A DNA stretch of 64,000 nucleotides from Panopea generosa. Lineage: Eukaryota; Mollusca; Bivalvia; Adapedonta; Hiatellidae. This document shows, one piece after another, positions 1 through 12,136 of the stretch. Within the stretch, counting starts at the first letter, position 1; each line of letters begins with the position of its first letter. The stretch is from contig CM055894.1 in the NCBI GenBank assembly GCA_029582155.1, forward strand, positions 35,125,132 to 35,189,131, read 5' to 3'. Position numbers and translations under genes: made by a program. A model generated the notes under the pieces. It did not search any database. It saw only the letters and a list, made by a program, of their open reading frames with translations, and was not told the DNA's origin.

Positions 1-2347
1 GTCTAATTCAGTATGTAGAAGTGTTTATCTAACCAATGTTATATAATCTACGGTATCATTTAAATAACAGTTAAAGTTTATTGACACGTTTGCTTTCTTA
101 ACTTTACCTCGGTAACAACTGGTCATACATCAATGCCGTTTCACATGTGTCTTCACAACCTGACAGAGCACCACAAAACTAAGATTATTGTTGTCACTTT
201 ATAACAGGTTATAAATAAATAATTATAAACAGTGTTATAAATAATTATATATAAACAGTGTTAAACTTTTTATCATAATTTGTCTTGAAACTAGTTGTCA
301 GTATAAAGTATTCTGTCATAGCAATCTGATTGTGTAACATGCTCCATGTTTAATAATTTCATATTTTATTGATTGTACCGTTTACTTGATTTCAATTTAA
401 GCTACATGTTCATGAACAATGTATCTGCTACCACAGTTACACGAAAGGTAAAAGGCGGTCTTTGATCAGATATTACAAGATTAGTGCAACTGATAGACAG
501 AGATTGATTTAATGGTCCATACATGAGGTATATTTAGAACACCATCAAATCACATGTACTGATAAGATAACGTTCGTGTTAAACGATTCCCACAGCTATG
601 ATTGTCACTGGTAACATTTGACATTTGCATGTTGCTCTATGATGTTTATTATACACTATATTAGAAGCAACTGTATTATTGCATATTTTCGCCGATTTAC
701 GGTCGTTACGAATTGTACACTAAAAGCAGCTATTATGCAATATGTGTTTTAGTAAAATCATAGATGAAGGGGTTCACCTACGTAAATAGTCAGCGATTGA
801 ACATCGTAGGTTTCCGTAATAGTATTCACAAAAGATATGAAAGCACGGCCATAACCAAAAATAGGTTTCTCGGATTGACAGTGTCGGTCAATGAAATAAA
901 TAAACACTCCTTCCGCCACCCTATCGCAAATTAAAGTGGTTTTCTGCCAAGCATAGTTAAATTGTATCTGCCATTTTCAAAATTGATACTTTGCTATAAC
1001 AATTGATTTATGTCCAGAAGTAACATACAATAACTTGTCCGTGTTTGTAAAATATGGAAATTATAAATGTTCAATCTTTCATAATATTAACTGAAACTTT
1101 ATATACATGTACTGTGGTTTAAACATATTTTATCTCCAGTATCCGACTCGTATATATATATTTCAGAGATACATTTTGTATATACAAGTTTTAACACTGT
1201 ATAAATGATAACATGTAACATGTGTTACATTGTGTATACATATAAAAATGTAAGTAGGAAACAGAACCGTGTTATTATAGATTTTAGTGGTGTTGTAAAT
1301 ACATTATATTTAACACAGCGATATCATTATAAACAAACGCTTGCGATGTTTACTTAGTGCAGAAAATGTGAACCTCGAGAAGTGACGGATTGTCATGTCA
1401 TTTACTATATGCACCATCGGATTTAAGTTAATTACACAGCACAAGCATTGATATGGTTAAACAAGTCACATATAATGTGTAGTGTAGTTACATATTGCCT
1501 GGTGACCTTATAATGTGGTTGTCTTTATAATGGAAACAATCAAAAACACCTGGTAATTGCTTTTCCAATTTCGTTAAAGATGCATCACCTATAACTTTCT
1601 GCTCAGTAAATGACACAGTTTATTGAATCTCAAAGATGAAGGTCCAATTCATGAATTAAGGTTGATTCCATCCTTGTAGATTATCTCATTTACGAGACGT
1701 TCGTTTATACATATCGGCATTTCTCGTTTTATTCGTCAATGTTTTTTAGCATTACTTGACTCTGGCCAATGAGAGACTTTATCGCGGAACGCGATTTAGT
1801 GTTTGGTTAACAAAACTAAAGAATTATACACTAAATCGACACAATACAATATTAGTTATTGAACTGAATATCAACAGTATATAATGTTTGATATAGTTGT
1901 GCACATTTACTACAGCGATCGATCACATAATGGCGATATAGGTGCCGAGGCCTCTTTAAGGAACGGGGTTATCCCTGTAAAATAAATGCGACATATATCC
2001 AACATCGAAACGTGATGATTAAATTAATTTCTAAGCTTCTTTCAATCATCGTAAATTAAAAATGTTAAAATGGTATTACTGAAGTGACTATCAATTCAAT
2101 TATCATTTTTTTGTTGTTAGTAATAACAAAGTTAGATATCAATTACTTTATTATGTTTATATCATAAGTTAAAGTTTATGATTGGTATGATACTTTTGAT
2201 AATAATGAAATAGTGTGACACATATCCAATATCTGAAAATTGATATTATTTTGTATTTAAACCTGTTATTGGCAATAAGTATTAGAAAACTTATAACAAA
2301 CAGATTTACAGTATAAAATCAGGTTCTTTAGAAATACGTTAATTTAC
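1..2347. other. AT-rich DNA, no gene seen
   Basis: Both strands are interrupted by frequent stops, and no exon with matching splice signals, tandem repeat or SINE head was recognised. It lies downstream, on the minus strand, of the Ig-like exon relic at 2348-2477 and could be intronic or intergenic. Confidence 0.6.
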
Positions 2348-2477
2348 CGTAACATAGAACCATGTAAATGCTGGTTGAGGGTGGACACAGTTTGTTGTAC
2401 ATTTCAGTGTCACAGCATTGACTGACAAGTCTTGGGTCCATCTGGTACACGGTCATACTGTATGGATGTTGGTACAG
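2348..2477 (-). pseudogene. Immunoglobulin-domain exon relic
   Basis: On the minus strand a 130-nt segment lies between an acceptor-like site (ttgcattag at 2478-2486) and a donor-like site (GTAAAT at 2347 downwards). One frame reads LSVNAVTLKC, then TTNCVHPQPAFTWFYVT. This has the spacing of an Ig fold: a cysteine after a V-T-L strand and a tryptophan about 16 residues later. The same frame has a TGA at 2453-2455, upstream of the core, so either the exon is broken or the true acceptor lies closer. The phases are unequal (starts in phase 2, ends in phase 0). No partner exon carrying the second half of the domain was found. It lies beyond the last exons of the receptor-like gene at 7.6-11.7 kb and has the same orientation, so it may be a fragment of a second family member. 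Chance similarity cannot be excluded. Confidence 0.4.
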
Positions 2478-4637
2478 CTAATGCAAATTATAAAACATTC
2501 AATTTTTAGATGTACAGTTTGATAACTACTATTGACACATCGTGAAACAATGGTGATGAACGCATTTAAAAAAATACAAAACACTCCCTTACAATAAAGC
2601 AACATCAAAACAGTAATAACAACCTCAACAACAAAATATAAACTAGATCACGTGATGAACGGCGGACATATGTTATGTAAGTCCTGAATAGACAGTACTG
2701 TTATAAGTATGATTATTGCAATTTACGTCAAACGGCAAAAAAGAACGAAAATGCATAATGAACTATCAACACAATATATGTGATACGGTCGTTTGCGAAT
2801 TATGTATATAAATACACGTCTGTCTTGATTACCGAACAAAAACAATGATATACCCGTCAACTGTCGTTAATGATGTATTACAAACGTACTCACCAGATCT
2901 ATTGATTAAAACGATAAACAATAACACAGATATTCTATATAATTCCATGTTTGAATGTACACCTCCGCTCTTCCTGTTGCCAGGTAGGCTGAATGTCCGA
3001 CAATGTACACTAGTGTTAAATCAAACGAAAACGGACATATATGTGTGTTTGTTCTAACACAAAAGTAACCGAAACATTGCAGAATATGTCTGTATTATGG
3101 ATAAATGCAATAATTTGTAATGGTGACAGTGATAGCAGTCTTCAGATCAGATGTATTGATTGAACGATAAAGAAAGATAGTTCTAAAATAGATGTTATAA
3201 AAGTGACTTCTAAAATATGTTTGCAAATCATAAAGTGTTTTGTGTTATAATTTAATTTCAATTGGTTTTAAATGAAGCTAATATTGCAATTATTAATTTA
3301 TTTGTAATTATTGATTCCAATATGTTTAACATAGTAAGAGGGATTGCAAACATAAAGACAAACAACTGTTTCCGTCTTGTTTGTACATTATATGGCCTTT
3401 TATAAAGTAGATGGTAAAATAAAATGCAGTGATATTTGGTGACATTGTGTTTGCTCAACATCTTCCACCAGTAAACATGTTGAATATTTTTAGGCAAGTG
3501 TGTTTATTTAAACAATATTGCTTAACATAATTACATATGAAACGTTAGAATGTATTATAAATAAAATAATACCTAGCCAAACCCAAAAGAAAATTACTTG
3601 TTTTCGAAACATTTATTATTTCCTATTATTCTAGCCCCATCACTAGCACAAAACGCCTCTTATACAATCCGGAAAGGTAGTCCGTGCGCTATGTAGGAAT
3701 ATAACAAATTCGGGTAAAACATGGTTTAAACTTAACCGTTTACCCGTTTTAATCGACGATGTCCGGATATTTTCGGACGTTTACGGATATAACTGAGATA
3801 AAACTATATCATTTACTTCTAATTTAAATATTGGCGATACATTTTTCTAGTGCCATATAATAAAACAATGAACATTATACAGAAATAGTTTTAATGCAAT
3901 ACTGACAATTATGTTTCATCTTGACTGCTCAATAAGTCGTTGTTGATAAGCCTTCTTTTTTTCCGGGACATTTAATATGTGCTTAATGAACCGCACGTAT
4001 TGTGAAACAACCGTTATTTTTTTTGTCATAAAAAAAAATGTCTGTTTCCAGAAATTAGATCACTTTCTCCAGTTAATAGAACTAACGTCAGTCCTTTGCC
4101 ACCGTTTTTAAATATAGCTCTTTAGGCCGGAGCCCGTTTTTAATGTTACGCCGAGACATGGTGAAAATGGCGTTACTTTTGTCAAATTAAAATATATATA
4201 TCATGTCAACAGTATATGTTGTACCCGTTAACTGAGAAGATCTTTTCACAAATATAATTTCAAATACAATCAAGTATATGGGGACAGTTTTATATGTTTC
4301 AGGTATTAGTTTTATAACGCAAGTACCATTACCGTGCGCGACAGTACCTTTTATTAACAATTTCTGAAATATTGTTCGTTTCAAAAGAAAAGTTGTCAAA
4401 GTATATTTCACTTGTCGTTTATTCTAGATTTGCTCTAATATAGAAATGCTGATAAATTAACAAAAAATAAATTTCATATTTGATCATATATAATCATATA
4501 AGATATCCTTATTGATTAAAAAAATAAGTTATCTACTTATTTAACTTATTAATTTAATAACTTTTAGTGATAAATTACAAATGACAAATACTACATGAAC
4601 ATTGGTTTTATATAGATTTGTATAGTTGAACTAAGAT
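2478..4637. other. AT-rich DNA, no gene seen
   Basis: A 70-codon open frame on the plus strand near 2845-3057 has no recognisable domain or splice context and is treated as chance. Nothing else could be supported. Confidence 0.55.
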
Positions 4638-5102
4638 TTCTTTGATATACGTGGTCCTATTATGCAACTGGATGTACCAAATAGAAAATCTGTGACTGGT
4701 ATATTTTATAAAGAAAAAGTGTTGAAGAAACTTAAAAAACAGTGTTTCAAACGTCGCCCACACACTGGCTTAAAGCACCTATCCCTGTTGCATGACAACG
4801 CCCCTGCGCATAAGTCTGCTATTGTGACCTCGTTATTGAACAAGAAAAGGGTTCGAGTTCTTCCACATACACCATATTCCGCAGACCTAGCCCCGTGTGA
4901 CTATTTCTTGTTCCCTAAACTGAAAGAAACATTTAGCTGGTAGACAGTTTATGTCCCGACAGGCCCTGGGGTCCTCTGTTTATCAGTGTATGCTGGGTTT
5001 ACCTGAAAATGAGTATGAAGATGCCTTTAGAACTGGATTAAACGTTTGAAACGTTGTGTACGTAACAAGGGGGATTACTTTGAGGGTATGACGCGTAAAT
5101 AA
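4638..5102 (+). mobile_element. Mariner (DD34D) transposase relic, 5' truncated
   Basis: This is the C-terminal half of a mariner-family transposase, the enzyme that cuts and pastes the element at TA sites. The first frame (4638-4943) begins FFDIRGPIMQLD. It carries the second catalytic aspartate in LLHDNAPAHKS and the third in DLAPCDYFLFPKLK, with 34 residues between them, which is the mariner spacing. The reading then moves to another frame (GRQFMSRQALGSSVYQ, then LPENEYEDAF) and back again (WIKRLKRCV, then NKGDYFEGM and a TAA at 5100-5102), so there are two frameshifts near 4940 and 5035. The N-terminal DNA-binding part and the first catalytic aspartate are absent upstream of 4638. No terminal inverted repeats were recognised. 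It is a dead fragment; loss of frame suggests an old insertion. Confidence 0.9.
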
Positions 5103-6852
5103 TTTAATATCTATCAAACGCGCGCTTTATATTACCCCTGTTGCATTACTTTTGAAATGCCACTCGTATTCGCTCATAGTGAAACATGTGTTTGATAAGA
5201 ATACAAGAAGTAGTGCTGGAGGAACAGTCACATCACGTACCATTTTATAGCACGTATCACTTATTGACCATTACGCTTTATTTTATAATGATTCTAATAA
5301 TCATAAACTGGCATTCACATTTATTGACATGTGTCGATGTGAATTTTGATTATACTTTACCGTGCCGATAGCTTTATACAACATTCCTTGTTAATAAATC
5401 GATTCGTATTACAAATGCATTATTTAAAAAGTATCAGTTAGTGACGAAAAGTCTTGAACTTAAATGTAGGTTTTATTGTGATAATAACAGTATATCTATA
5501 GTATTTAGAGGTTTAATGTGAAAAATTAAAACAAGAACAGTTATAGACTTTGTCAGATCATTTTCTGACGAAATATTTGTGTTTCCCCATGCTCATACAT
5601 AACTGACAATGGGTGATAAGTAGACATGTTTAAGAAATGTAATTTGATAATAGACAGTTATAGTTTAATTTAAACTATGCCGAGGTATATGGTGTCAGCT
5701 TTCATTGTTTGAACAATTTTACACTGCATGCCAAGTATGTCCATTATTTGGTCTGAATCGATAGTTACATTAACCTTTTTATCAATGTATTTTGTTAGAT
5801 TGTTTATTCATAATAGTGTTAAGTGACTGACAACATTAGCAAGGTTATAAGTATGTTTGTGTTTAGGGGTAGGGGTAACGTTCAGCAATATAAAGTTGAG
5901 TCTGGTTATTGCAAAAAATAGCGTGTTAACATAATACAGACAGGTGAATACTATTTATTCTAGGTATAGTAAATATTGAAATAATAATGCTTAATTACGT
6001 TCACCACCACAAAAATTTAGTATTGAAACTAGTATATATGGTAGAAACCGGTTAGAGAAAATGAAATACCGGAATTGTGTGTCTCTGGTAATAGTTTTAC
6101 GAATATATGCGAAGCATATACGAATATATCATTAGCAAAATCAATCATTGTTTTATATTAGTTCAGATATTGCAAACAACTGATAGCAATGCTATAAATT
6201 ATTTATCTAGTTATATATTCAATGCTCTTCAGATCAGGAATTAATCTATCTTAAATTAATACCCTGACCTGGCCCAATGTATTTTACTGTTTTTCCTGAG
6301 GTAAACAAAATGTTGCACAATTTCAAACTGCATAAAGAACCTACCTACATAAACATACAACAACAGAATTGGGAATAAGAATTTCATGATGCAATTAATG
6401 ACTGGAAAAAATATATATAGTGTACCATTAAAATGTGTATGTTCCTACTACGCAATCTACAATATGACTATATAATGACAAAAGTTCAACCAGTTAAAAC
6501 ATATAATTTAACATAACTTTAGGATACTCAGCCAATAATACAAATTAATCTCTGATCCATTTTGTAGTATTATCAGCAAACAATTATATTAACTTAAACA
6601 AATGTAAAAAAAAAGCATTCCTAATGTCATTGGATACAAGTTATATTTATTTAAATCTATTGAAATTAAAAAGAAAATGCGTTTACCTAATAAAAAAAGA
6701 AGATATTTTATCGATTAATCTTTTAATCATTTTGACATATTTATGTTGTTAATGGGATGGTGCAAAATATCATTTTATCATATTGCATTGCATTGTACTT
6801 TTTTTACATATATAGCTAATATCTGTCTTCGCCCTGTGTCTGTCTACCTCTG
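5103..6852. other. AT-rich DNA, no gene seen
   Basis: No supported exon, RNA or tandem repeat. The mariner relic may continue a little past 5102 as a 3' untranslated part, but no end could be placed. Confidence 0.55.
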
Positions 6853-6914
6853 TTTCTCTGCCTCTCTCTCTCTGTCTCTCTCTCTGTCTCTGTCTCTCTC
6901 TCTCTCTCTCTCTC
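6853..6914. repeat. (CT)n microsatellite
   Basis: About 60 bases of CT dinucleotides interrupted by TGTCTC variants. The open frame across it is a product of the repeat. Confidence 0.95.
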
Positions 6915-7631
6915 CTGAATTAAAGTATTATTTGATGACAGCAATTCGGGCAATGAAAGGATACATACTTACATAAACTCAATGAATATGGTAGTAACAT
7001 AATTTTTGAAAGAAACATGCATACAGCTATAATAAATAGATTTACAAAGTTAGGTTTTTCTACAATGATTGGTTTGAAAGTGGAATCAAATATATAAAAA
7101 CATCTATGCTGTTAGGGAAAAAAAGGTTTTATAATTTCAAAGAATATAAATAACTTTGAATACATTGGAGTACACGTATATAGTTCATAATATCTATGCT
7201 ACAATCACATTGTAACAAGCATAACTAACGAATGGAAATAATGATTTAAACATGAGCGAATATGTACTCAAGGTTATTTCAATCATATAGAATACCTAAT
7301 TGCATGTATACAAGAGAATAACAATAGTCCATTGATATGTACAATTACAAATAGGTGGCATGGATAGAATTATAAAGAAAATGATGTGCATACTTTCGAA
7401 ATGTCAATAAATGTGTTCCATGTATATGATCGATTTCTAATTAAATCATGACAATATTTATTGCATAATTCAATATTTCTTAACAGACGGTTCAGATTAA
7501 GTCACGTGACCAGTGGGCGCAGTGATAGTCGTCCTCACGTCAGGCCAAATACACATACATTGTATAATGTAACAGTGTACTAAACATCGATACTATGAAA
7601 TGCCTTAAATATTTGTTTTCAAGCGTACATT

Positions 7632-7693
7632 CTATGTAATATTCAGTTGTAGGTTAACATAAGTGTTTCTATCTTCATTGTTTGGTAGTTCAT
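7632..7693 (-). CDS. Candidate last exon B (TYVNLQLNIT stop)
   Basis: A long pyrimidine tract and TTTTTTGCAG precede it (7694 upwards). Joined in phase 1 directly to the transmembrane exon it reads DELPNNEDRN, then TYVNLQLNIT and TAG (7634-7632). YVNL again fits Y-x-N. If real, skipping the 34-nt exon and exon A would give a protein with a different tyrosine tail. Confidence 0.5.
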
Positions 7694-10631
7694 CTGCAAA
7701 AAAGAAAAGAAAACACGTTAAATATTCAATAAGCTAGACGCTAAAAGTAATTATATGTGGACATCCGTATTTGCAAATAAATACAACTTAGTGCGGTTAT
7801 TATTAATATTAATTGCTGTCTTTGCTTTGTTAATTGTTTTACTTGACTTAGTTTTCTTTCATGCATTTGTAAGAAATATCAGGTGTCTATTACATGCATG
7901 CGTATAGAAGATATTCCTTTACATATGTACACATTATTTAGATTTAGTTACCCTTTTCCTGATTTATTTCTAAATATATTTTCTAAGTCGATGTATCAGA
8001 GTAAAGTATTTCATATTGATCGTCGGGTGTCCTGAAATAGATCGCTGTATACATATAATTAACTGTTACATTAATTCATATTATATATATATTAACACTG
8101 TAATAATTGATCGTATACGTATCTGTAGATTTTTTCAGTTTACAGTATGCAAAATATAGGTTTTGCGCATTGTAAAATGGGAGGCAGTTCTTGTAATCAC
8201 GATGCAAGGTTGGAACGCTTGCAGATCAATACTAGAATTGTCCGTTCACAAAGTTTCCAACATACCAATGCTGGGAGTGTACATGCCGATAACGGCATTC
8301 CGGCAAGTCAATGCTAGGCTTGTCCGTGCTCAACGTTAGGAAAAATATAATGACACAATAGATAACAATGACTTTTTACAAATGTTGCATTAAACTGAAT
8401 GCACGAACATACCTGTCTGCAGTTGCATTTTCGTAGTGGACCGTCTCTAAAACAAAGATATAAAAAAATGGACGGAAAATCAACACAAAAATCAAAACAA
8501 TTGAAACGTTTCAGGTTATATATCATGCTTGTCAGTTTTATGTTGTTTAAACCAAATCATAAACAAACACCTAAAACTTTAAGTAAATGTTTAATATAAT
8601 TCCATTAATGATCATAATGTGTACATAATAATAGTTAACTATGTATCTGTTGATATGTTATTGTACTAATATAAAGCCTATGCATGTTGAATTATATGTA
8701 TATGTGTTAAAGAAATACATATGAAAGTATATATTTACATTGTATGTGGAATTTTTCATAACATATGTATAAATTTTAAACCAATGCATGTAAAATGAAA
8801 ATTAACATGATTCAGATCTCAATAAATACTATTTTGGTTTATTTGAAAATTAAAAGGATCTCTCAATACTAAAGGAAATACTTGTACTTTATTTGAACAG
8901 TATCCCGTTTTTATATTTTAACACATTTGGATGTTTATAGCATGGCTAATATTAATATCAAGTTTCAGTTACCAACACCTTTAATCTAAGATCAGCGCCG
9001 AATTGTCTATCACGCTTTTCTCCGACAGAACTTTTTTGTGGTTAAGGATGTGTTACAAATACTTTTTAACCCTGTTTGTATTCAATATTTATTCCTCAAA
9101 GATGAATATGTTGATAAGTAATATATTCTTATGGTTATAGGTGACATTGAGCGTTACCGTCCGCAGAAGTAGGACTGTAATAGACATGTGCATCGTTGTC
9201 TGTTTCGTTGTCGCAATTCCTGCTCAGATGTTTACCTACAGTATATATGGACCAGAAAATAACCACTTGCCAATTAGTCTGCATATTTTGTTTTTAAAAT
9301 ACACAATATATACCAACTGGTTTACAGAGATGCATACAATGACATTTAATTCACAATGAGTAAGTCGATTCCTATTATTGTTTAAACTCAAAAGCATATC
9401 CGATCAGTATAACCTCAAATATTTACTTAAATGACGCCAGCATCACGGTACCTTTTATTTGAAAGTCATACAACTAGTATAGTATAAAAATATGTAAAAT
9501 AAACTTTTATTCAATATATAACAATTAAGATTTATAATTATAATCTAATTGGCAAACATATATTATATGTGTTAATGATAAGTAATAATATGAATAAAAA
9601 TAAGAATTGAAACATAAGAAAATGTTCGACGAGCGTTAGTGCGAGAGGTGTTATTCCTTAATATGTTAACCTTCAAAAAAACATATTTAATGTTTCAGTG
9701 GTACATGTACATCATTGTACGGCTTTCGTGTTCCTACTGAATGTTAGCTTAGCGTGATATGAAACAATGTACGCATTTGGTTATTATTATTTTTATCCTT
9801 TAATGAGCGCAATTATTAAGTTTTATCAATTTAATAAAAAATACAAACAAATGAGTGAGTTTACCTTCAGATGTCCATTGTCTGCGTCGCAACATGAAAA
9901 TAGTTAGCATTAACGTTATACACAAAATGCTTATGCCACCTATAATGACTCCTATAATTCCTCCAGTTACGGAACCACTGCTGCCCTTTTTTTTTCTGAA
10001 GATGAAACATCAATTATAATGATGCTGTGAACCATTTATATCGCAATTAGTTCTGAGCAAAGCATGACTTTCACTTATCACAGGATCATAACGCCAGTTC
10101 ATACTTAAGTAGATCGTGAAAACTACTTTAAATTAAGACTTTAGCCTAAAACTAAGTACGTTTTTAAGTCATATCTTAAAATGTTTTGCTGTGAAGGATA
10201 TTAACGGATATGTAATATTTCAAGTTGCTAGTATATAAAAAAAAGCTCCTTTATACTCTTCGTTAAAGAATAGCTGTTTTTTGTCGTAATTATATCATGG
10301 AGATTAAAACATAGCGCAGTATTCAGTTGAGGGACAACTTCAGCTAATATTAACATTCTTGACGAAATCTTCCATACATCATGTATATAGTGTTGTGTTG
10401 TATACCACATAATCGGAAACCATCGAAGTCGGACATAATTTCCTATACAATCAGTAGTTTTTACAAGATTTGCGATAATCATTGATTATCCTGATATGCA
10501 GCAATAGGTAGACTTCGGATATAATCAGCTAGCGCTTATCATTATGTTTACCAAATTTCAATCAATAGTAAACACAATATTAACCGGTGTATCGGTGTTA
10601 CATAAACACAAAAAGAGACAAGTTGGCGTCA

Positions 10632-10679
<48 letters not shown>

Positions 10680-11737
10680 CAATTATCTCCCTTTATGATA
10701 TAAAATACTATCAGTTCACTGTATCTACATGATCAAAACCGCAGCAGGAATCTAGGTGTAGAGCACCCGACATATCAAAGACTTCGAAAATGGTTTTAGA
10801 AGCTACCTCGTTTGGCGCTCACCATTTAGAGGATAGTTCAAGGTGATCTCTTGTAAGTATATTAATATGACTGAGCGGAGTAACATGCTTCTTCAGTGTG
10901 GCAGCGCTTTGAAAACCGTCTCAAGTAGACACCGTCATCATATAATTGAAAAATTGTTGAAAGCAATGTTAAACACCGCACAACAATAACATTCATGATC
11001 CGACGTGTGTCTATGGCTGTCCTTTATATAACTTGTGAGTAGTAATGAATCTTTAAATGGATCCTATTCATATAAATCTATCATTTTATGTATACAAATG
11101 ATTAGAAAAATCTCATCTTTATTTGATTTGTGATTTGACATTCTTTACACATGCGTAAAAAACAGAACTAAATGAAGGTTATCCTAAAATCAACAATTCA
11201 CTGTCTCAATTTTTGTATATTATATGTTTGTAGGGTCTTGCATACAATGTGTGTTTTATCAGTACTGTTTTTTTATCTAATATATGCGATACGTATGCGC
11301 ATGTTTGACATAAATGGCATGCGTATTAATACTCAGACTATGCTGCGTAAATTAGTATGAAAAATAAGTCTTACTTTTTTAAATATGTATCATATAAAAC
11401 CAAACATGAGTGTATGTAACAGTCAATATTCTTCTCACCTGATGTAGTGAAATTTAGAGCTTCCGTAAAGTCACTATTCCCTGTATATTGTTGGAATACA
11501 TTCTGATGTTATATGTTTTATCAGCTAGTAGATTGTCCAAAGTAGCGAACATCCGATCTTCACTTACTATTTCACCACCAAACTTCGATAAATAATCTTG
11601 CCAAGAATTCACGCCCGTTCTGACTTGAATGATGAATGTTTGATTAAATCTGCCACAAAACCCAGGTTTCCATGATAACACAGCGTAGGTTTGACCAATG
11701 TATTCGATTGTTAAACTTTTGGGTACAGCTGGTGGAC
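7632..11737 (-). CDS. 3' part of a receptor-like membrane protein gene (FN3, TM, tyrosine tail)
   Basis: Five candidate exons on the minus strand fit one gene read from high to low coordinates: FN3 (11737-11439), transmembrane (9995-9865), a 34-nt cytoplasmic exon (8446-8413), and two possible final exons (8031-7983 and 7693-7632). Each has AG/GT boundaries. The product would be a single-pass type I surface protein with an extracellular FN3 domain next to the membrane and a short cytoplasmic tail with tyrosines in SH2-ligand-like settings (HYENA, QYEIL, TYVNL). The frames agree from the transmembrane exon onward: it ends in phase 1, the 34-nt exon takes it to phase 2, and 8031-7983 continues to a stop; alternatively 7693-7632 joins directly in phase 1. 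Upstream exons, probably Ig or FN3, were not securely found. The FN3 exon has an apparent one-base deletion and the FN3-to-TM join is also out of frame by one base at an A9 run, so it is either a pseudogene or carries two homopolymer assembly errors. Confidence 0.6.
7983..8031 (-). CDS. Candidate last exon A (QYEILYSDTST stop)
   Basis: The acceptor is gatctatttcag. Entered in phase 2 from the 34-nt exon it reads RTPDDQYEILYSDTST and stops at TAG (7985-7983). YEIL fits Y-x-x-L/hydrophobic, as in ITAM/ITIM-like or SH2 ligands, and lies 12 codons after the HYENA tyrosine. No polyadenylation signal was confirmed. Confidence 0.5.
8413..8446 (-). CDS. 34-nt cytoplasmic micro-exon (HYENA)
   Basis: The acceptor is tatctttgttttag and the donor is GACAG before GTATGT, both good. 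Joined to the transmembrane exon it reads ETVHYENATAD. The YEN core resembles a Grb2-type SH2 ligand (Y-x-N). Its length (34) shifts the phase from 1 to 2, which suits the final exon at 8031-7983 and not the one at 7693-7632. Identification rests on splice signals and frame agreement only, so a chance match is possible. Confidence 0.5.
8447..9864. other. Probable intron of the receptor-like gene
   Basis: No further exon with both splice signals and an agreeing frame was recognised. Short open frames at 8399-8599 and 9141-9359 on the plus strand have no domain signal. Confidence 0.45.
9865..9995 (-). CDS. Transmembrane exon
   Basis: The acceptor is catcttcag and the donor is CTGAAG before GTAAAC. 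One frame is open throughout and reads GSSGSVTGGIIGVIIGG, then ISILCITLMLTIFM, then LRRRQWTSE: a Gly-rich lead-in, about 24 hydrophobic residues and a basic stop-transfer stretch, the layout of a type I single-pass membrane segment. It lies 1.4 kb downstream of the FN3 exon and ends in phase 1. The exon starts with nine A residues; with ten it would join the FN3 exon in frame, so either the homopolymer is miscounted, an unseen exon lies between, or the locus is decayed. Confidence 0.75.
10635..10677. repeat. (TA)n microsatellite
   Basis: About 21 uninterrupted TA units inside the intron between the FN3 and transmembrane exons. Confidence 0.97.
10739..10993 (+). mobile_element. tRNA-headed SINE, degenerate copy
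   Basis: It shares the body of the element at 19527-19831: ATATCAAAGAC after a shortened tRNA-like head (GCAGCAGGAATCTAGG), a middle with CAGTGTGGCAGCGC, AAGTAGACACCGTC, and a tail TGTTGAAAGC then TTAAACACCGCACAACAA. The head has an internal deletion, so the Pol III promoter is broken. It lies in an intron of the minus-strand gene, in opposite orientation. Confidence 0.75.
11439..11737 (-). CDS. Fibronectin type III exon with a one-base frame break
   Basis: The acceptor reads atgtgcag before GTCCACCAGC and the donor reads CATCAG before GTGAGA, both strong. Translation from phase 1 gives PPAVPKSLTIEYIG, then AVLSWKPGFCGRFNQTF (the conserved B-C strand tryptophan and a G-x-Q-T-F turn), and later LADKTYNIRMYSNN (the conserved F-strand tyrosine). 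This is an FN3 fold of the kind next to Ig domains in nephrin-like and other cell-adhesion proteins. The exon is 299 nt, one short of a symmetrical phase 1-1 exon of 300 nt. After the codons for NNIQG the frame runs into a TAA, whereas the next frame gives NSDFTEALNFTTS up to the donor, the usual end of an FN3 domain. A missing G in a GGG run near 11473-11475 explains it. Domain identity is secure; whether the break is biological or technical is not. Confidence 0.82.
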
Positions 11738-12136
11738 CTGCACATATTATATAATAACATATAAAATTATAAGAATCTGTGATATGACTGTATAGTATAG
11801 TATAGTAATATTTTAGGTACATGTACTGTGTTAATGTTATAATATAATCAATACTACAATCACATACAAGTACAGGAAAACCTTAATATGATACAAACAT
11901 ATGTATATATGACATTAAATGATTAATTAAATGCATGCATATAATGAGATTGTAAACATACAATATATGCGATAATTCCAAACTGACTAACACAGAAAAG
12001 TACATTCCTAAAACAGTATGTAGCTTTCAAAAAACAAATTATTTGTATGATCAGTGTTTCCATGAAATGAAACAACATTAACATTTACTGATGATGTGAT
12101 TTAATATATCATTCAATATATAATGAAACCATGAGA
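11738..12136. other. Probable intronic AT-rich DNA upstream of the FN3 exon
   Basis: The open frame continuing upstream of the acceptor at 11738 is intronic read-through. Nothing else was recognised. Confidence 0.5.

Noticed and set aside
10228-10482. 84-codon minus-strand frame between the FN3 and TM exons, considered as a linker exon
   Set aside because: No acceptor/donor pair that would restore frame and no domain features.
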